Assembly (NCBI GenBank): GCA_944390025.1
Contig: CALXOK010000009.1
Coordinates: 1 to 51,278 of the forward strand
Direction of reading: 5' to 3'
Length of the DNA: 51,278 nt
Origin: an uncultured Spirochaetales bacterium
Lineage (GTDB): Bacteria; Spirochaetota; Spirochaetia; Sphaerochaetales; Sphaerochaetaceae
Part shown: piece by piece, positions 1 through 8,268 of the stretch
Position numbering within the stretch: position 1 is the stretch's first letter
Layout of the letters: each line of letters opens with the position of its first letter
Made by a program: the position numbers and the translations under genes
The notes under the pieces: generated by a model
The model's database searches: none
Seen by the model: only the letters and a program-made list of their open reading frames with translations
What the model was told of the DNA's origin: nothing

Positions 1-60
1 GCTGTAACTGACTTCGAGGAAGCAGGAAGAGTTCTCGAAAGAGAAGCTACCTGCCTTTAG
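1..60 (+). CDS. C-terminal tail of a TnpB-like transposon protein (partial)
   Basis: The window opens inside an open frame of 19 codons ending in TAG. The last residues are EREATCL, and the stop lies inside a GC-rich hairpin. The same arrangement is seen at the end of the TnpB gene in this window, whose last residues are KGEASTF and whose stop lies in a hairpin. By that analogy this is the tail of an IS200/IS605-type accessory protein whose body lies to the left. Only the tail is visible, so the assignment rests on the arrangement rather than on any domain. Confidence 0.35.
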   Translation, partial: AVTDFEEAGRVLEREATCL

Positions 61-76
61 GCGGGAGAGTTGTCAC
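40..76 (+). mobile_element. IS200/IS605-type right-end hairpin
   Basis: A 6-bp stem (CCTGCC at 50-55 with GGCGGG at 60-65, one G-T pair) with a TTTA loop is followed by GTTGTCAC ending at 76. It parallels the end of the tnpB locus at 37013-37038 (stem, purine-rich spacer, TTCAC) and the solitary hairpin at 34744-34772. In this family such right ends are subterminal hairpins recognised by the Y1 transposase and form part of the guide RNA of TnpB. No left end is in the window. Confidence 0.45.
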
Positions 77-160
77 GAAAATAAATTTGCCTTGTTGACG
101 CATTCCGCCCTGCTTGAGTACTTTATATTCATCTGATTGATGTTTGGGAGATGTTGTGCC

Positions 161-616
161 ATGGCGACAAACAATGCAGAGGCAATGGTGAAGACAGCTG
201 TCAGCCTCGGACAGAAGTACAGTGAAATGACAGACAGAATCATCACACGGCTTTGCGGGTACAGCCCCGTCCAGGTCAAGGTTCTGTGTCTTATGTATAA
301 AAATAACGGCTCAATTCTCCAGAAAGAGATTGAGAGCCATTTTTCTTTTTCACGTCCGGCAATCAGCCAGCTTGTGGACCAGATGGAATCCAACGGGCTT
401 ATCACGAGAACGGACGTGGAGAACGACAAGCGCAAAAAGCTTATCAAGATGACTCCGGCCGGAGCTGAGATTGCGAAGAAAGTCACAGGTGAACTGGGAC
501 GATTCTACCGGAAGATGGGGGAGAACCTTTCATCTGATGAGCTCAGAAACGCTTCAGAGATTTTCAGGAAATTAATTAAGATTTTGGAGATAAACGGTGA
601 TCATACTACTTTCTAA
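161..616 (+). CDS. MarR-family transcriptional regulator
   Basis: About 151 residues with a winged-helix fold of the MarR type. The recognition-helix segment SFSRPAISQLVDQMESNGLI is followed by the wing RTDVENDKRKKLIKMTPAG, the usual order in MarR proteins. ATG 161 was chosen because GGGAG sits 10 bases upstream; in-frame starts at 137 (TTG) and 140 (ATG) would add a Cys-rich stretch unlike the family. The gene overlaps the following ABC transporter gene by 20 bp, so the three genes form one operon. MarR proteins beside exporters usually repress their own operon and release DNA on binding a ligand; that role is inferred here. Confidence 0.85.
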   Translation: MATNNAEAMVKTAVSLGQKYSEMTDRIITRLCGYSPVQVKVLCLMYKNNGSILQKEIESHFSFSRPAISQLVDQMESNGLITRTDVENDKRKKLIKMTPAGAEIAKKVTGELGRFYRKMGENLSSDELRNASEIFRKLIKILEINGDHTTF

Positions 617-2333
617 GAGTATTAGAGAGTACAAAAAGCCGGCAATCGCGACGCCATTTCTTATGATCGGAGAAGTAGCCATGGAGGTCCTGATACCTAT
701 GCTCATGGCTTTGATTATTGATAATGGTGTCTACAAGGGGGATATGGATTACATTGTCCGAATGAGCATCCTCATTGTGCTTGCCGCCTTTTTATCACTC
801 TCGTTTGGAGTGCTGGGTGCCTTCACGGCGGCAAAAGCCTCCAGCGGATTCGCAAAGAACCTGCGGCATGATATCTTCTATCATCTGCAGGATTTTTCAT
901 TCAGGAACATTGATTCCTTCTCAACATCCTCACTTATCACAAGGATGACGACTGATGTCCAGAACGTGCAGCAGGCTTTCCAGATGCTCACCCGCATCTG
1001 CTTCAGGGCTCCTGTCATGTTCGTTTTCGCAATCGTGATGGTCGCAAACACTGGTGGAAGCCTGGTTGTAATCTTCGCCGTTGCCATTCCTGTCATCGGT
1101 TTCCTTGTCTACAAGCTGATGACTCATGTCCACCCGATATTCAACCGGGTGTTCCGCAACTACGATAACCTTAACCGCGTCGTAGAGGAGAACCTGACAG
1201 GTATCAGGACAGTCAAGGCCTATGTGCGTGAGGAGCATCAGATCTGGAAATTCAATGACTCATCAGCCTCAATCAGGAATGACTTCGTGAAAGCCCAGCG
1301 CCTGATGGCCCTGATGAATCCTATGGTACAGACTGTTGCATACGCATGCATGCTGGCAATCTGCTGGTTCGGGGCGCACCTTATCACAGGCGGCAGCATG
1401 GGAACCGGTCAGCTGATGAGCACTTTCACCTACACAATGCAGATTCTCTCCTCGCTGATTATGATTGCAATGATTATCACAATGCTGTCAATCAGCCGTG
1501 CATCAGCAGAGCGTATCGCAGAAGTGCTTTCCACAAAGGCTGACATGGAGCTTGACGGCCCCGGACTGAAGGATGTCGAGTCCGGAGATGTCGACTTTGA
1601 CCATGTCAGCTTCTCCTATGGAGGTGAGGGGCAGGCCCTCTGTCTGAAAGACATTGACCTTCATATCAAATCGGGACAGATGATCGGTATTCTGGGCACA
1701 ACAGGAAGCGGCAAAAGCTCTCTTGTCTCCCTGATAGCCAGGCTATATGATGCCACATCAGGTTCTGTTAAGGTCGGAGGCCATGACGTGAGGGACTACA
1801 ACCTCACGGCTCTCAGGAACAGGGTTGCTGTCGTGCTTCAGAAGAACACCCTCTTCTCCGGCACGGTGAGAAGCAACCTCCAGTGGGGTGACAAGAATGC
1901 CACTGACGAGGAAATGACAAGAGCGCTGAAGATTGCCAATGCTGACTTCATTTTCTCTTCCAAGAATGGTCTTGACAGCATAGTGGAGCAGGGCGGAAAC
2001 AACTTCTCAGGAGGCCAGAAGCAGAGGCTGTGCATTGCACGCGCCCTTCTGAAGAACCCGCGCGTCATCATCTTCGATGACTCAACAAGCGCAGTCGATA
2101 CCGCGACAGACAGCCAGATCCGTCATGCCCTGCGCACTGATGTCAAGGATGCGACGAAGATCATCATCTCGCAGCGCGTCAACTCCGTTCTCGATGCTGA
2201 CCAGATCATCATGATGGAGAACGGAAGGATTCAGGATATAGGAACACACGATGAGCTGATGGCCCGTAACGAGGTCTATCAGGCACTTGTACGTGTACAG
2301 CTGGGAGGTAAGAATGCCAGGACCGATGCATAA
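597..2333 (+). CDS. ABC exporter half-transporter with degenerate ATP site (MdlA-type)
   Basis: A 578-residue protein with an N-terminal six-helix ABC exporter membrane domain (about 1-310) and a C-terminal ATPase domain. Visible motifs are Walker A GTTGSGKSS, signature FSGGQKQR and Walker B VIIFDDSTSAVD. The usual catalytic Glu after Walker B is Asp, and the switch His is Gln (ISQRVNSV). This pattern marks the non-catalytic half of heterodimeric exporters such as TM287/288 or BmrCD. The start is GTG 597, with GGAGA six bases upstream. The gene overlaps marR by 20 bp and its partner by 20 bp. The substrate is unknown; drug or lipid export is plausible from the marR link. Confidence 0.9.
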   Translation: MIILLSKSIREYKKPAIATPFLMIGEVAMEVLIPMLMALIIDNGVYKGDMDYIVRMSILIVLAAFLSLSFGVLGAFTAAKASSGFAKNLRHDIFYHLQDFSFRNIDSFSTSSLITRMTTDVQNVQQAFQMLTRICFRAPVMFVFAIVMVANTGGSLVVIFAVAIPVIGFLVYKLMTHVHPIFNRVFRNYDNLNRVVEENLTGIRTVKAYVREEHQIWKFNDSSASIRNDFVKAQRLMALMNPMVQTVAYACMLAICWFGAHLITGGSMGTGQLMSTFTYTMQILSSLIMIAMIITMLSISRASAERIAEVLSTKADMELDGPGLKDVESGDVDFDHVSFSYGGEGQALCLKDIDLHIKSGQMIGILGTTGSGKSSLVSLIARLYDATSGSVKVGGHDVRDYNLTALRNRVAVVLQKNTLFSGTVRSNLQWGDKNATDEEMTRALKIANADFIFSSKNGLDSIVEQGGNNFSGGQKQRLCIARALLKNPRVIIFDDSTSAVDTATDSQIRHALRTDVKDATKIIISQRVNSVLDADQIIMMENGRIQDIGTHDELMARNEVYQALVRVQLGGKNARTDA

Positions 2334-4230
2334 TAGAGCTCTGGGAAAGAGCACTGTCAAAGACGGTAAGAAAACCTTCAAGCGCCTTTTCAAGGAAGTA
2401 TTCAGCGGCAAGGCAAAGCTCAAGCTTGCCATCGTGCTTGTCTGTATCGTGATTTCCTCTTTTGTCACAGTCTTCGTCTCCAACATGATTGAGACTCTGA
2501 TTGATGAATACATCACTCCGATGATTACCGGAAGGATGACGGACTTTGTCTCTCTTGGACATGCAATCATCCGCTGGGCCCTCATCATGCTTGTCGGTGT
2601 CCTGAGTGTCTACTGCTATTCGAGAATCATGGTGACGGTTGCACAGGACGCGCTGATGAACATCAGGAACAAGATGTTCAGAAAGCTTGAGAAACTCCCG
2701 ATTTCCTACTACGACCAGACCCAGCACGGAGCGACGATGTCACTCTTCACGAATGATGTCGACACGCTCCAGCAGATGATAAGCCAGTCGCTCGTCGGCG
2801 TGCTTTCATCCATGTTCACTGTCATCATGGTGCTTGCCGCAATGATCCGCAACAGCTGGAAGCTGACGCTTGTCGTCCTTGCTGCGACTGCCCTGATGTT
2901 CTACCTGACAGGACTCATCGCGAAAAAGAGCGGAAAGAACTTCGTCAGCCAGCAGGCCAATCTTGCACGCGTGAACGGCTTCATCGAGGAGATGATCAAC
3001 GGAAGCAAGGTCGTCAAGGTGTTCTGCCATGAAGGGGAGAGCGAGAAGGATTTTGATACAATCAACGAGGAGCTTTGCAAGACAATGACAAAGGCAGGCG
3101 GCTACTCGAATGTCATGGGACCTGTCTCAATGAACATCGGAAACATCCAGTACGTCCTCCTTGTATTTGTCGGAAGTGCCATCTGCCTCCTCGGAGGCGG
3201 TTTTGCAGCCGGCTACACAGTCGGAATGCTTGCCGCCTTCCTCCAGTTGTCAAGAAGCTTCTCCAACCCGGTCAGCCAGATTACCCAGCAGGCGAACTTC
3301 GTCCTCATGGCCCTTGCCGGTGCCGAGCGTATCTTCGCCTTCCTTGATATGAAAGATGAGGTCGACAACGGCTATGTCTCTCTTGTCAACTGCACCACGG
3401 ATGCCGATGGAAATGTGGTTGAAAGCGACCAGAGAACAGGGCAGTGGGCCTGGAAGCATCCGCATACGGATGGAAGTCCTGTCACCTATACACCGGTTCG
3501 CGGGGACATTGAGATGCATGATGTCGACTTCGGCTACAATCAGGAGAAGATAGTCCTTCATGACATAACCCTTTACGCGAAGCCGGGACAGAAGATTGCC
3601 TTTGTCGGCTCCACCGGTGCCGGAAAGACGACCATCACGAACCTTCTCAACCGCTTCTATGACATACAGGATGGAAAGATCCGCTTTGACGGAATCAACA
3701 TCAACAAGATCAAAAAGGATGATCTCAGGCATTCTCTTGGCATGATTCTCCAGGACACGCACCTTTTCAGCGGTACAATCATGGAGAACATCCGTTTCGG
3801 AAAGCTTGATGCCACAGATGAGGAAGTCATTGAGGCTGCGAAGCTTGCCAACGCCCATGACTTCATCATGATGATGCCGGATGGGTACAACACGATGATA
3901 GAAAACGACGGAGAAGGACTCAGCCAGGGCCAGAGGCAGCTTCTGTCAATCGCCCGTGCCGCTGTCTGCAATCCTCCTGTCCTTGTCATGGATGAGGCTA
4001 CAAGCAGCATCGACACTCATACAGAGGCCCTTGTCCAGAGCGGGATGGACCGCCTGATGGAAGGCCGTACTGTATTCGTCATTGCCCACCGTCTGTCAAC
4101 AGTTCGCAACAGCAACTGCATCATGGTCCTTGACCATGGCCGCATCATAGAGCGCGGCACCCATGATGAGCTCATTGCCCAGCAGGGTACGTACTACAAG
4201 CTGTACACAGGCGCATTCGAGCTTGAGTGA
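2314..4230 (+). CDS. ABC exporter half-transporter with consensus ATP site (MdlB-type)
   Basis: A 638-residue membrane/ATPase fusion that pairs with the preceding gene. ATG 2314 was chosen because GGGAGG ends five bases upstream. Motifs are canonical: Walker A GSTGAGKTT, signature LSQGQRQ, Walker B VLVMDEATSSID with the catalytic Glu, and switch histidine in IAHRLSTV. Between the membrane and ATPase domains (about residues 360-400) lies an insertion containing QWAWKHPHTDG, a feature I recall from many Firmicutes and spirochaete members of this subfamily. The two halves should form one heterodimeric exporter with a single hydrolytically competent site. A terminator follows at 4255. Confidence 0.92.
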   Translation: MPGPMHNRALGKSTVKDGKKTFKRLFKEVFSGKAKLKLAIVLVCIVISSFVTVFVSNMIETLIDEYITPMITGRMTDFVSLGHAIIRWALIMLVGVLSVYCYSRIMVTVAQDALMNIRNKMFRKLEKLPISYYDQTQHGATMSLFTNDVDTLQQMISQSLVGVLSSMFTVIMVLAAMIRNSWKLTLVVLAATALMFYLTGLIAKKSGKNFVSQQANLARVNGFIEEMINGSKVVKVFCHEGESEKDFDTINEELCKTMTKAGGYSNVMGPVSMNIGNIQYVLLVFVGSAICLLGGGFAAGYTVGMLAAFLQLSRSFSNPVSQITQQANFVLMALAGAERIFAFLDMKDEVDNGYVSLVNCTTDADGNVVESDQRTGQWAWKHPHTDGSPVTYTPVRGDIEMHDVDFGYNQEKIVLHDITLYAKPGQKIAFVGSTGAGKTTITNLLNRFYDIQDGKIRFDGININKIKKDDLRHSLGMILQDTHLFSGTIMENIRFGKLDATDEEVIEAAKLANAHDFIMMMPDGYNTMIENDGEGLSQGQRQLLSIARAAVCNPPVLVMDEATSSIDTHTEALVQSGMDRLMEGRTVFVIAHRLSTVRNSNCIMVLDHGRIIERGTHDELIAQQGTYYKLYTGAFELE

Positions 4231-4254
4231 CAGTCAGTACAGACATCAGGGGAA

Positions 4255-4282
4255 GGGGATGCAGAACAGCGTCCCCTTTCTC
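4255..4282 (+). terminator. Rho-independent terminator of the marR-ABC operon
   Basis: An 8-bp stem, GGGGATGC at 4255-4262 with GCGTCCCC at 4269-4276 (one G-T pair), has loop AGAACA and is followed by TTTCTCTAT. It lies 25 bp after the second ABC gene. Confidence 0.7.
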
Positions 4283-4357
4283 TATATTATGGGCAATCCT
4301 TCTCTGTCTCAGAGAAAATCAATGCGAATTAAAATCCAAATAATGAGATTTAAAAAG

Positions 4358-4386
4358 AGTTTTATTAGCAATTTGCTAATAAAACT
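4358..4386. repeat. Perfect 13-bp inverted repeat upstream of the RloA-like gene
   Basis: AGTTTTATTAGCA (4358-4370), spacer ATT, then its exact reverse complement (4374-4386). It lies in a very AT-rich stretch about 80 bp before the start of the ATPase gene. It could be an operator for a dimeric regulator or a bidirectional terminator, since A and T runs flank it. The operon upstream already has a GC-rich terminator, which favours an operator, but this is not settled. Confidence 0.6.
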
Positions 4387-4466
4387 TATTTAAAATATTA
4401 TTTTACTTGTTTTATGTGTTATCTTCTGATACACTGAAGCCAGAGAAAAAAAAGGAATCGAAGGTA

Positions 4467-5852
4467 ATGCTGATTAATTTCACAGTGAGCAACTTCAAAT
4501 CATTTGATAAAGAACTGATGCTGAATCTTTCGGCAGCAAAAAGATTCAGTCTTGCTGACACGATTTCTTCAGGTGCATATAAAATCAATGTGCTTCCTGT
4601 GACAGGCATCTATGGAGCTAATGGAAGCGGAAAATCGAATCTTGTCAATGCGATTGATTATATGAAGAGAAGAGTCACAGCCAATCATGCCCCCTTCCCC
4701 GTACCATTCCGCTTTGACAGTAGTACTAAAGAGGCGGAGCCTTCTTCCTTTTCTGCTTTATTCATAGCCTGCAGTAATGTTATGTATCATTATGGATTCT
4801 CTGTGTGCGGCAATGAAATCCTTGAAGAGTGGCTTTCAGCATATTATGAGGGCAGGCGGGAGAGCATGCTTTTCGAAAGAAGCAGGAACAGCATTGAAGA
4901 AAAAGAATTCGAATATTCCTTCGGGCAGAAGTTTGTCAAAGCTTCAGTCAATGGCAGGAAATCCTATCTGGATTTCACGGCAGCTGGATTGAAAAGCACA
5001 CAGCTCCTTGTTACTGAACTAGCACAGAAAGATGGCAACGATGCGGCTAAAGATGTTTTCAACTGGTTTTCTGAAAACCTTACTGTAATCAAACCCGATG
5101 CCGTGGCTGCCGCAGTTCCTTTCGCTTTTATCATGAACAGCGATTTGACAGATGAGGTGTCCTCTCTTCTTCAGGATATGGACTTTGACTTTGATGGTTT
5201 CGAGATTGCATCACGCACAGTCAGTCCGGACTATCTGCTCTCGCAATGGGAGAAAGATGCTGAGGAACTGGCTGTTTTCAAGAGTGAACTGGAATCTCCT
5301 GATGAGAAATTCTGGTTCCGTCCCAGTAACCGCTATGTGATGATTCATAAAAGCTCAGATGGCACAATCTATGAAAAAACCCTTCTTCTGAAACACCGGA
5401 GAAAAGATGGAAGCACTGCATTGCTTACAGTTGATGAAGCGTCAAGCGGCTTCAGGAGAATGCTTGATCTTGTCATTCTTCTTCTTGATAGTGAAATGAT
5501 GAGAAACACTACAGTTGTCATTGATGAAATTGAAAGAAGCCTTCATACAGTCATTTCAAAGAATCTGGTTGAGATGCTGAGAAAAAACAGCGTTCAGAAA
5601 GGACTGATGTCACAGCTTGTATTCATTACTCATGATACAAACCTTCTTGATCTTGATCTTCTGCGCAGAGATGAGATTCAGTTCATGGAAAAAGACCGTG
5701 AATCCGGCTCATCCTGCCTTACAAATTTCGCTGAATTCAGAATCAGTCCCGGAATCAATGTAGAGAAGGGTTACCTTGATGGACGGTTTGGAGCCATTCC
5801 TCTGTTACATCATAATCTTGACTGGAGAAAATATGACAGGAAGAATCCGTAA
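4467..5852 (+). CDS. RloA/AbiLi-like AAA ATPase (COG1106), putative defence
   Basis: A 461-residue ABC/OLD-type ATPase. It begins MLINFTVSNFKSFDKELML, the typical start of COG1106 proteins, followed by Walker A GIYGANGSGKSN (residues 47-58). A C-terminal Walker B VVIDEIERSLH (Asp353, Glu354) is followed by the switch FITHDTN. An in-frame start 20 codons earlier was rejected because it precedes this conserved N-terminus. The next gene is a RloB family member overlapping by 20 bp. RloA-RloB pairs occur beside restriction systems, and as AbiLi-AbiLii they give phage resistance. Defence is therefore the expected role, without direct proof here. Confidence 0.85.
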   Translation: MLINFTVSNFKSFDKELMLNLSAAKRFSLADTISSGAYKINVLPVTGIYGANGSGKSNLVNAIDYMKRRVTANHAPFPVPFRFDSSTKEAEPSSFSALFIACSNVMYHYGFSVCGNEILEEWLSAYYEGRRESMLFERSRNSIEEKEFEYSFGQKFVKASVNGRKSYLDFTAAGLKSTQLLVTELAQKDGNDAAKDVFNWFSENLTVIKPDAVAAAVPFAFIMNSDLTDEVSSLLQDMDFDFDGFEIASRTVSPDYLLSQWEKDAEELAVFKSELESPDEKFWFRPSNRYVMIHKSSDGTIYEKTLLLKHRRKDGSTALLTVDEASSGFRRMLDLVILLLDSEMMRNTTVVIDEIERSLHTVISKNLVEMLRKNSVQKGLMSQLVFITHDTNLLDLDLLRRDEIQFMEKDRESGSSCLTNFAEFRISPGINVEKGYLDGRFGAIPLLHHNLDWRKYDRKNP

Positions 5853-6468
5853 CAAACCGTCAATCGCAATATCAGGGCCAAGAAAAAAACACAGGGATGC
5901 TTCCCTCATAATGGTTGCCTGTGAAGGGGAAAAGACTGAAGCAGAATACTTTAGTTTCTCCTGCTTTCAGAATTCCAGAGTCAAGCTGTTTCTTATTCCC
6001 TCAAAGGATGGAAAATCTTCGCCTGTACATGTTTTCTCCAATCTGAAAACAGAAGCCTCTAAATACGACCTGAAAGCCGGGGACCAGCTGTGGATTGCTG
6101 CTGATACTGACAGGTGGCCATTTGATACGCAGATGAAGATTCTTCTGAACAGGAGAATTAAATCAATTCCAGTTCAGCTTGCAATCAGCAACCCTTGTTT
6201 TGAACTGTTTCTATATCTTCATTTTGCACCTATGCCTGCCTCTCCTGTTGAGAATGCACGCACAATGGAGAAAATGCTACGCTCTCTTCTTGGTTCTTAT
6301 TCAAAATCAAATCTCGCTGAACACCTGTATTCTCCGCACATCATTCATGCAGTGGAAGAATCCGAAAAAACAGTTCATGGAAAAAACTCTCTGCCTGAAA
6401 ATCCTGGCACAGATGCAGGAAAGCTTGTGAGAGAAATCCTCAGAAAATGTCCGGTCCGCGAAAGATGA
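5833..6468 (+). CDS. RloB/AbiLii-like TOPRIM-type protein, putative defence effector
   Basis: A 211-residue RloB family protein. It has the family's three signature blocks: VACEGEKTEAEYF (residues 28-40, acidic Glu31), IAADTDRWPFD (Asp91, Asp93) and AISNPCFELFLYLHF (about 117-131). The spaced acidic residues suit a TOPRIM-like metal-binding nuclease core. ATG 5833 has GGAGAA just upstream and starts 20 bp inside the ATPase gene, so the two are coupled. The ATPase probably controls this putative nuclease, as in OLD-like and AbiL systems. All key residues are present, so the pair looks functional. Confidence 0.82.
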   Translation: MTGRIRNKPSIAISGPRKKHRDASLIMVACEGEKTEAEYFSFSCFQNSRVKLFLIPSKDGKSSPVHVFSNLKTEASKYDLKAGDQLWIAADTDRWPFDTQMKILLNRRIKSIPVQLAISNPCFELFLYLHFAPMPASPVENARTMEKMLRSLLGSYSKSNLAEHLYSPHIIHAVEESEKTVHGKNSLPENPGTDAGKLVREILRKCPVRER

Positions 6469-6525
6469 TAACTGGAAAACATTTCGTGCCATAATCCTTC
6501 TGCCTTATGTAGGTAGATTCAGTTG

Positions 6526-6840
6526 CTACAGCAGTCCTGCCATGTACAAAGGCAGATGAATGATTCCGTCTTTTATCATTACATCCTTGGTGTAGAGAAT
6601 GTAAGAGTTTCCTATGCCAGAGGAAAATCGTGAGCGGAATTTGTCAAGAGAGGAGTACCGGTGGTAGTCTCCAGATTTGACTTCCACAGGTGCGATTTTC
6701 TTTCCTTCCGGAACCAGAAAATCGATTTTCATATGGTTCTCGCGGTGGAGAATGTCAGATTTGGAATGGAAAAAACAGCCTTATCTTTCATGCTACTATA
6801 ATTATTCCTCAGGCGACTTCTTTGTAAAACTTTTCATCAT
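6526..6840 (-). pseudogene. Remnant of a COG1373 (AAA/DUF4143) ATPase gene
   Basis: The 68-codon segment 6526-6732 encodes the C-terminal end of a DUF4143 ATPase: a nuclease-like strand KIDFLVPEGKKIAPVEVKSG, then YILYTKDVMIKDGIIHLPLY, which ends such proteins. Upstream (6840 downward) an ATG opens only 12 codons (MMKSFTKKSPEE) before TAA. The whole ATPase domain is missing, so an internal deletion of roughly 1 kb is inferred. The tandem repeat at 6889-6977 lies upstream of that ATG, as repeats do before the two intact COG1373 genes in this window. Confidence 0.7.
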
Positions 6841-6888
6841 AATAGTATATCGATTTTAAAATCACGAAAAAGCAATAGGAAAATTACT

Positions 6889-6977
6889 GATTCTGCACGA
6901 AAAAGCAGGTTATCAACAGCATGATTCTGCACGAAAAAGCAGGTTATCAACAGCATGATTCTGCACGAAAAAGCAGG
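6889..6977. repeat. 34-bp tandem repeat, 2.6 copies
   Basis: Copies at 6889-6922 and 6923-6956 are identical; a third covers the first 21 bases (6957-6977). A shorter match to the core CACGAAAAAGCA lies at 6863-6874. Each unit contains CTGC-ACGAAAAA-GCAG, able to form a short hairpin. The array sits between the DUF4105 stop (6981) and the ATPase remnant start (6840). It is not a CRISPR: there are no variable spacers. Its placement resembles the repeats upstream of the intact COG1373 genes, though the sequence and unit length differ. Confidence 0.9.
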
Positions 6978-6980
6978 AAG

Positions 6981-8210
6981 TCAGTCCTTTCTGATGCTCA
7001 TTGCAATATAAACTGGAAGGACAAGTGCGAATACATAAAGGTTTTCCTGACAGAGCGTTTCAGGGAAGAGCCCCTTCAGGACAAGAGTGGAAAGGGAGAG
7101 TGCAGTGAGGATTCTGAAGACAGAACGTGAAAGCATCCAGTGAGTCTTCTTATGAAAAATCATGATGATGCTCTCCATAAGAGGAATAAGAATGAGGGGA
7201 TTGACGAATATGATGTTCTCATTGCCGAAGGTCACATCATGGTTCGTGAAAAGCATCATGAAAAGCAGCACAGATGAAATTACGGCAAGATAGAGATAGA
7301 AAACGCTTGACACCAGAGCATAGGCCTTTCTGTTCACATGCCAGAATGAATACAGCAATACTGCGAAAATAAGTCCCGTCATAAGGCTTGAGATGACAAG
7401 ATGGCTTTCTCCTGTCTGCTCAGGGGCTCCTTCATAAATAACCTCGCTCTCAAGATTGTAGTAAGTCTCAAGCGCGCACATCAGTACATCCGGAAGGAAG
7501 CATGCCTCGTAAAGGCTTACATCTCTGTCAATGACAGAAGACTGGAGGAAATTCAGCGTGAAACTGATGAGGTTGCTGCGTCTCATATACCAGGTTGAAA
7601 GGTCACGGAAAGACATATTTGTATCAATACCTTCAGCCCAGGCTCTGAAGTCACCATCAGTGGCCCTGTTCACGATATCCCTGATTCTTGTCGCGCAGTT
7701 GTCGTAATAGTAGTGGTACAGGTAAGTCCGGTTTTCAGAAAGGGAGTTGTAGTTCAGAAAGTCAATGACACCCTGTTTTGCGGCTCTGTCCAAGGGCAGT
7801 GTCAGGATTTTCACACTTCTGTCCTCACTGACTGCCCTCTGTATTGACGAAGACGCCCAGGAGGGCACCATCCTGTAGAAAAGACGGCCGAAGATGAAAT
7901 CCGAATAGAAACCGGGAGAGAAGGAGAAGACACCCCAGTCATACATGATGTCGTCCCCGTAGGCCGATAGCATCAGACCTGCATGACCGAACCAGATGTA
8001 AATCTCATCGCCAGGGGCCTGAGTCACAAGAGATATGGTGAAGTCATCAAGACTGTCATGAAGAAGGGCTTCTTGTGAAGTGAAGTCGAAAAGATCAAGG
8101 TTCTTCTCACTGTCGAAGCTGTCCTCTAAAGGAGGCGCGCTGATGCTTGCTCCTGCAAGAGGGGCAAATGTGATCATCAGAATGCCAAGTATGAGAAGAA
8201 TGGTCTTCAT
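6981..8210 (-). CDS. DUF4105 (Lnb N-terminal periplasmic domain) membrane protein
   Basis: A 409-residue exported protein. The first ATG of the signal peptide MKTILLILGILMITFAPLAGA was taken as start rather than a GTG six codons earlier. Residues about 45-240 match the Lnb/DUF4105 pattern, with IYIWFGHAGLML, MYDWGVFSF and a YLYHYYYDNCATRIRDIV block containing the conserved Asn-Cys. The C-terminal third has about four or five hydrophobic helices, so the domain is probably tethered at the cytoplasmic membrane facing outward. The biochemical function is unknown; similar proteins were named after lacto-N-biosidase N-termini. No Shine-Dalgarno sequence is visible, and TAGAAT lies eight bases before the ATG. 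Confidence 0.75.
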   Translation of the reverse strand: MKTILLILGILMITFAPLAGASISAPPLEDSFDSEKNLDLFDFTSQEALLHDSLDDFTISLVTQAPGDEIYIWFGHAGLMLSAYGDDIMYDWGVFSFSPGFYSDFIFGRLFYRMVPSWASSSIQRAVSEDRSVKILTLPLDRAAKQGVIDFLNYNSLSENRTYLYHYYYDNCATRIRDIVNRATDGDFRAWAEGIDTNMSFRDLSTWYMRRSNLISFTLNFLQSSVIDRDVSLYEACFLPDVLMCALETYYNLESEVIYEGAPEQTGESHLVISSLMTGLIFAVLLYSFWHVNRKAYALVSSVFYLYLAVISSVLLFMMLFTNHDVTFGNENIIFVNPLILIPLMESIIMIFHKKTHWMLSRSVFRILTALSLSTLVLKGLFPETLCQENLYVFALVLPVYIAMSIRKD

Positions 8211-8268
8211 AGCTATGGATTCTAGCACAGTATGACCGGCTTTTCAGCACTCTTGACAACAGAAAGAA

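Noticed and set aside
6863..6977. Possible short CRISPR array
   Set aside because: The repeats are contiguous identical 34-bp units; there are no unique spacers and no cas genes.
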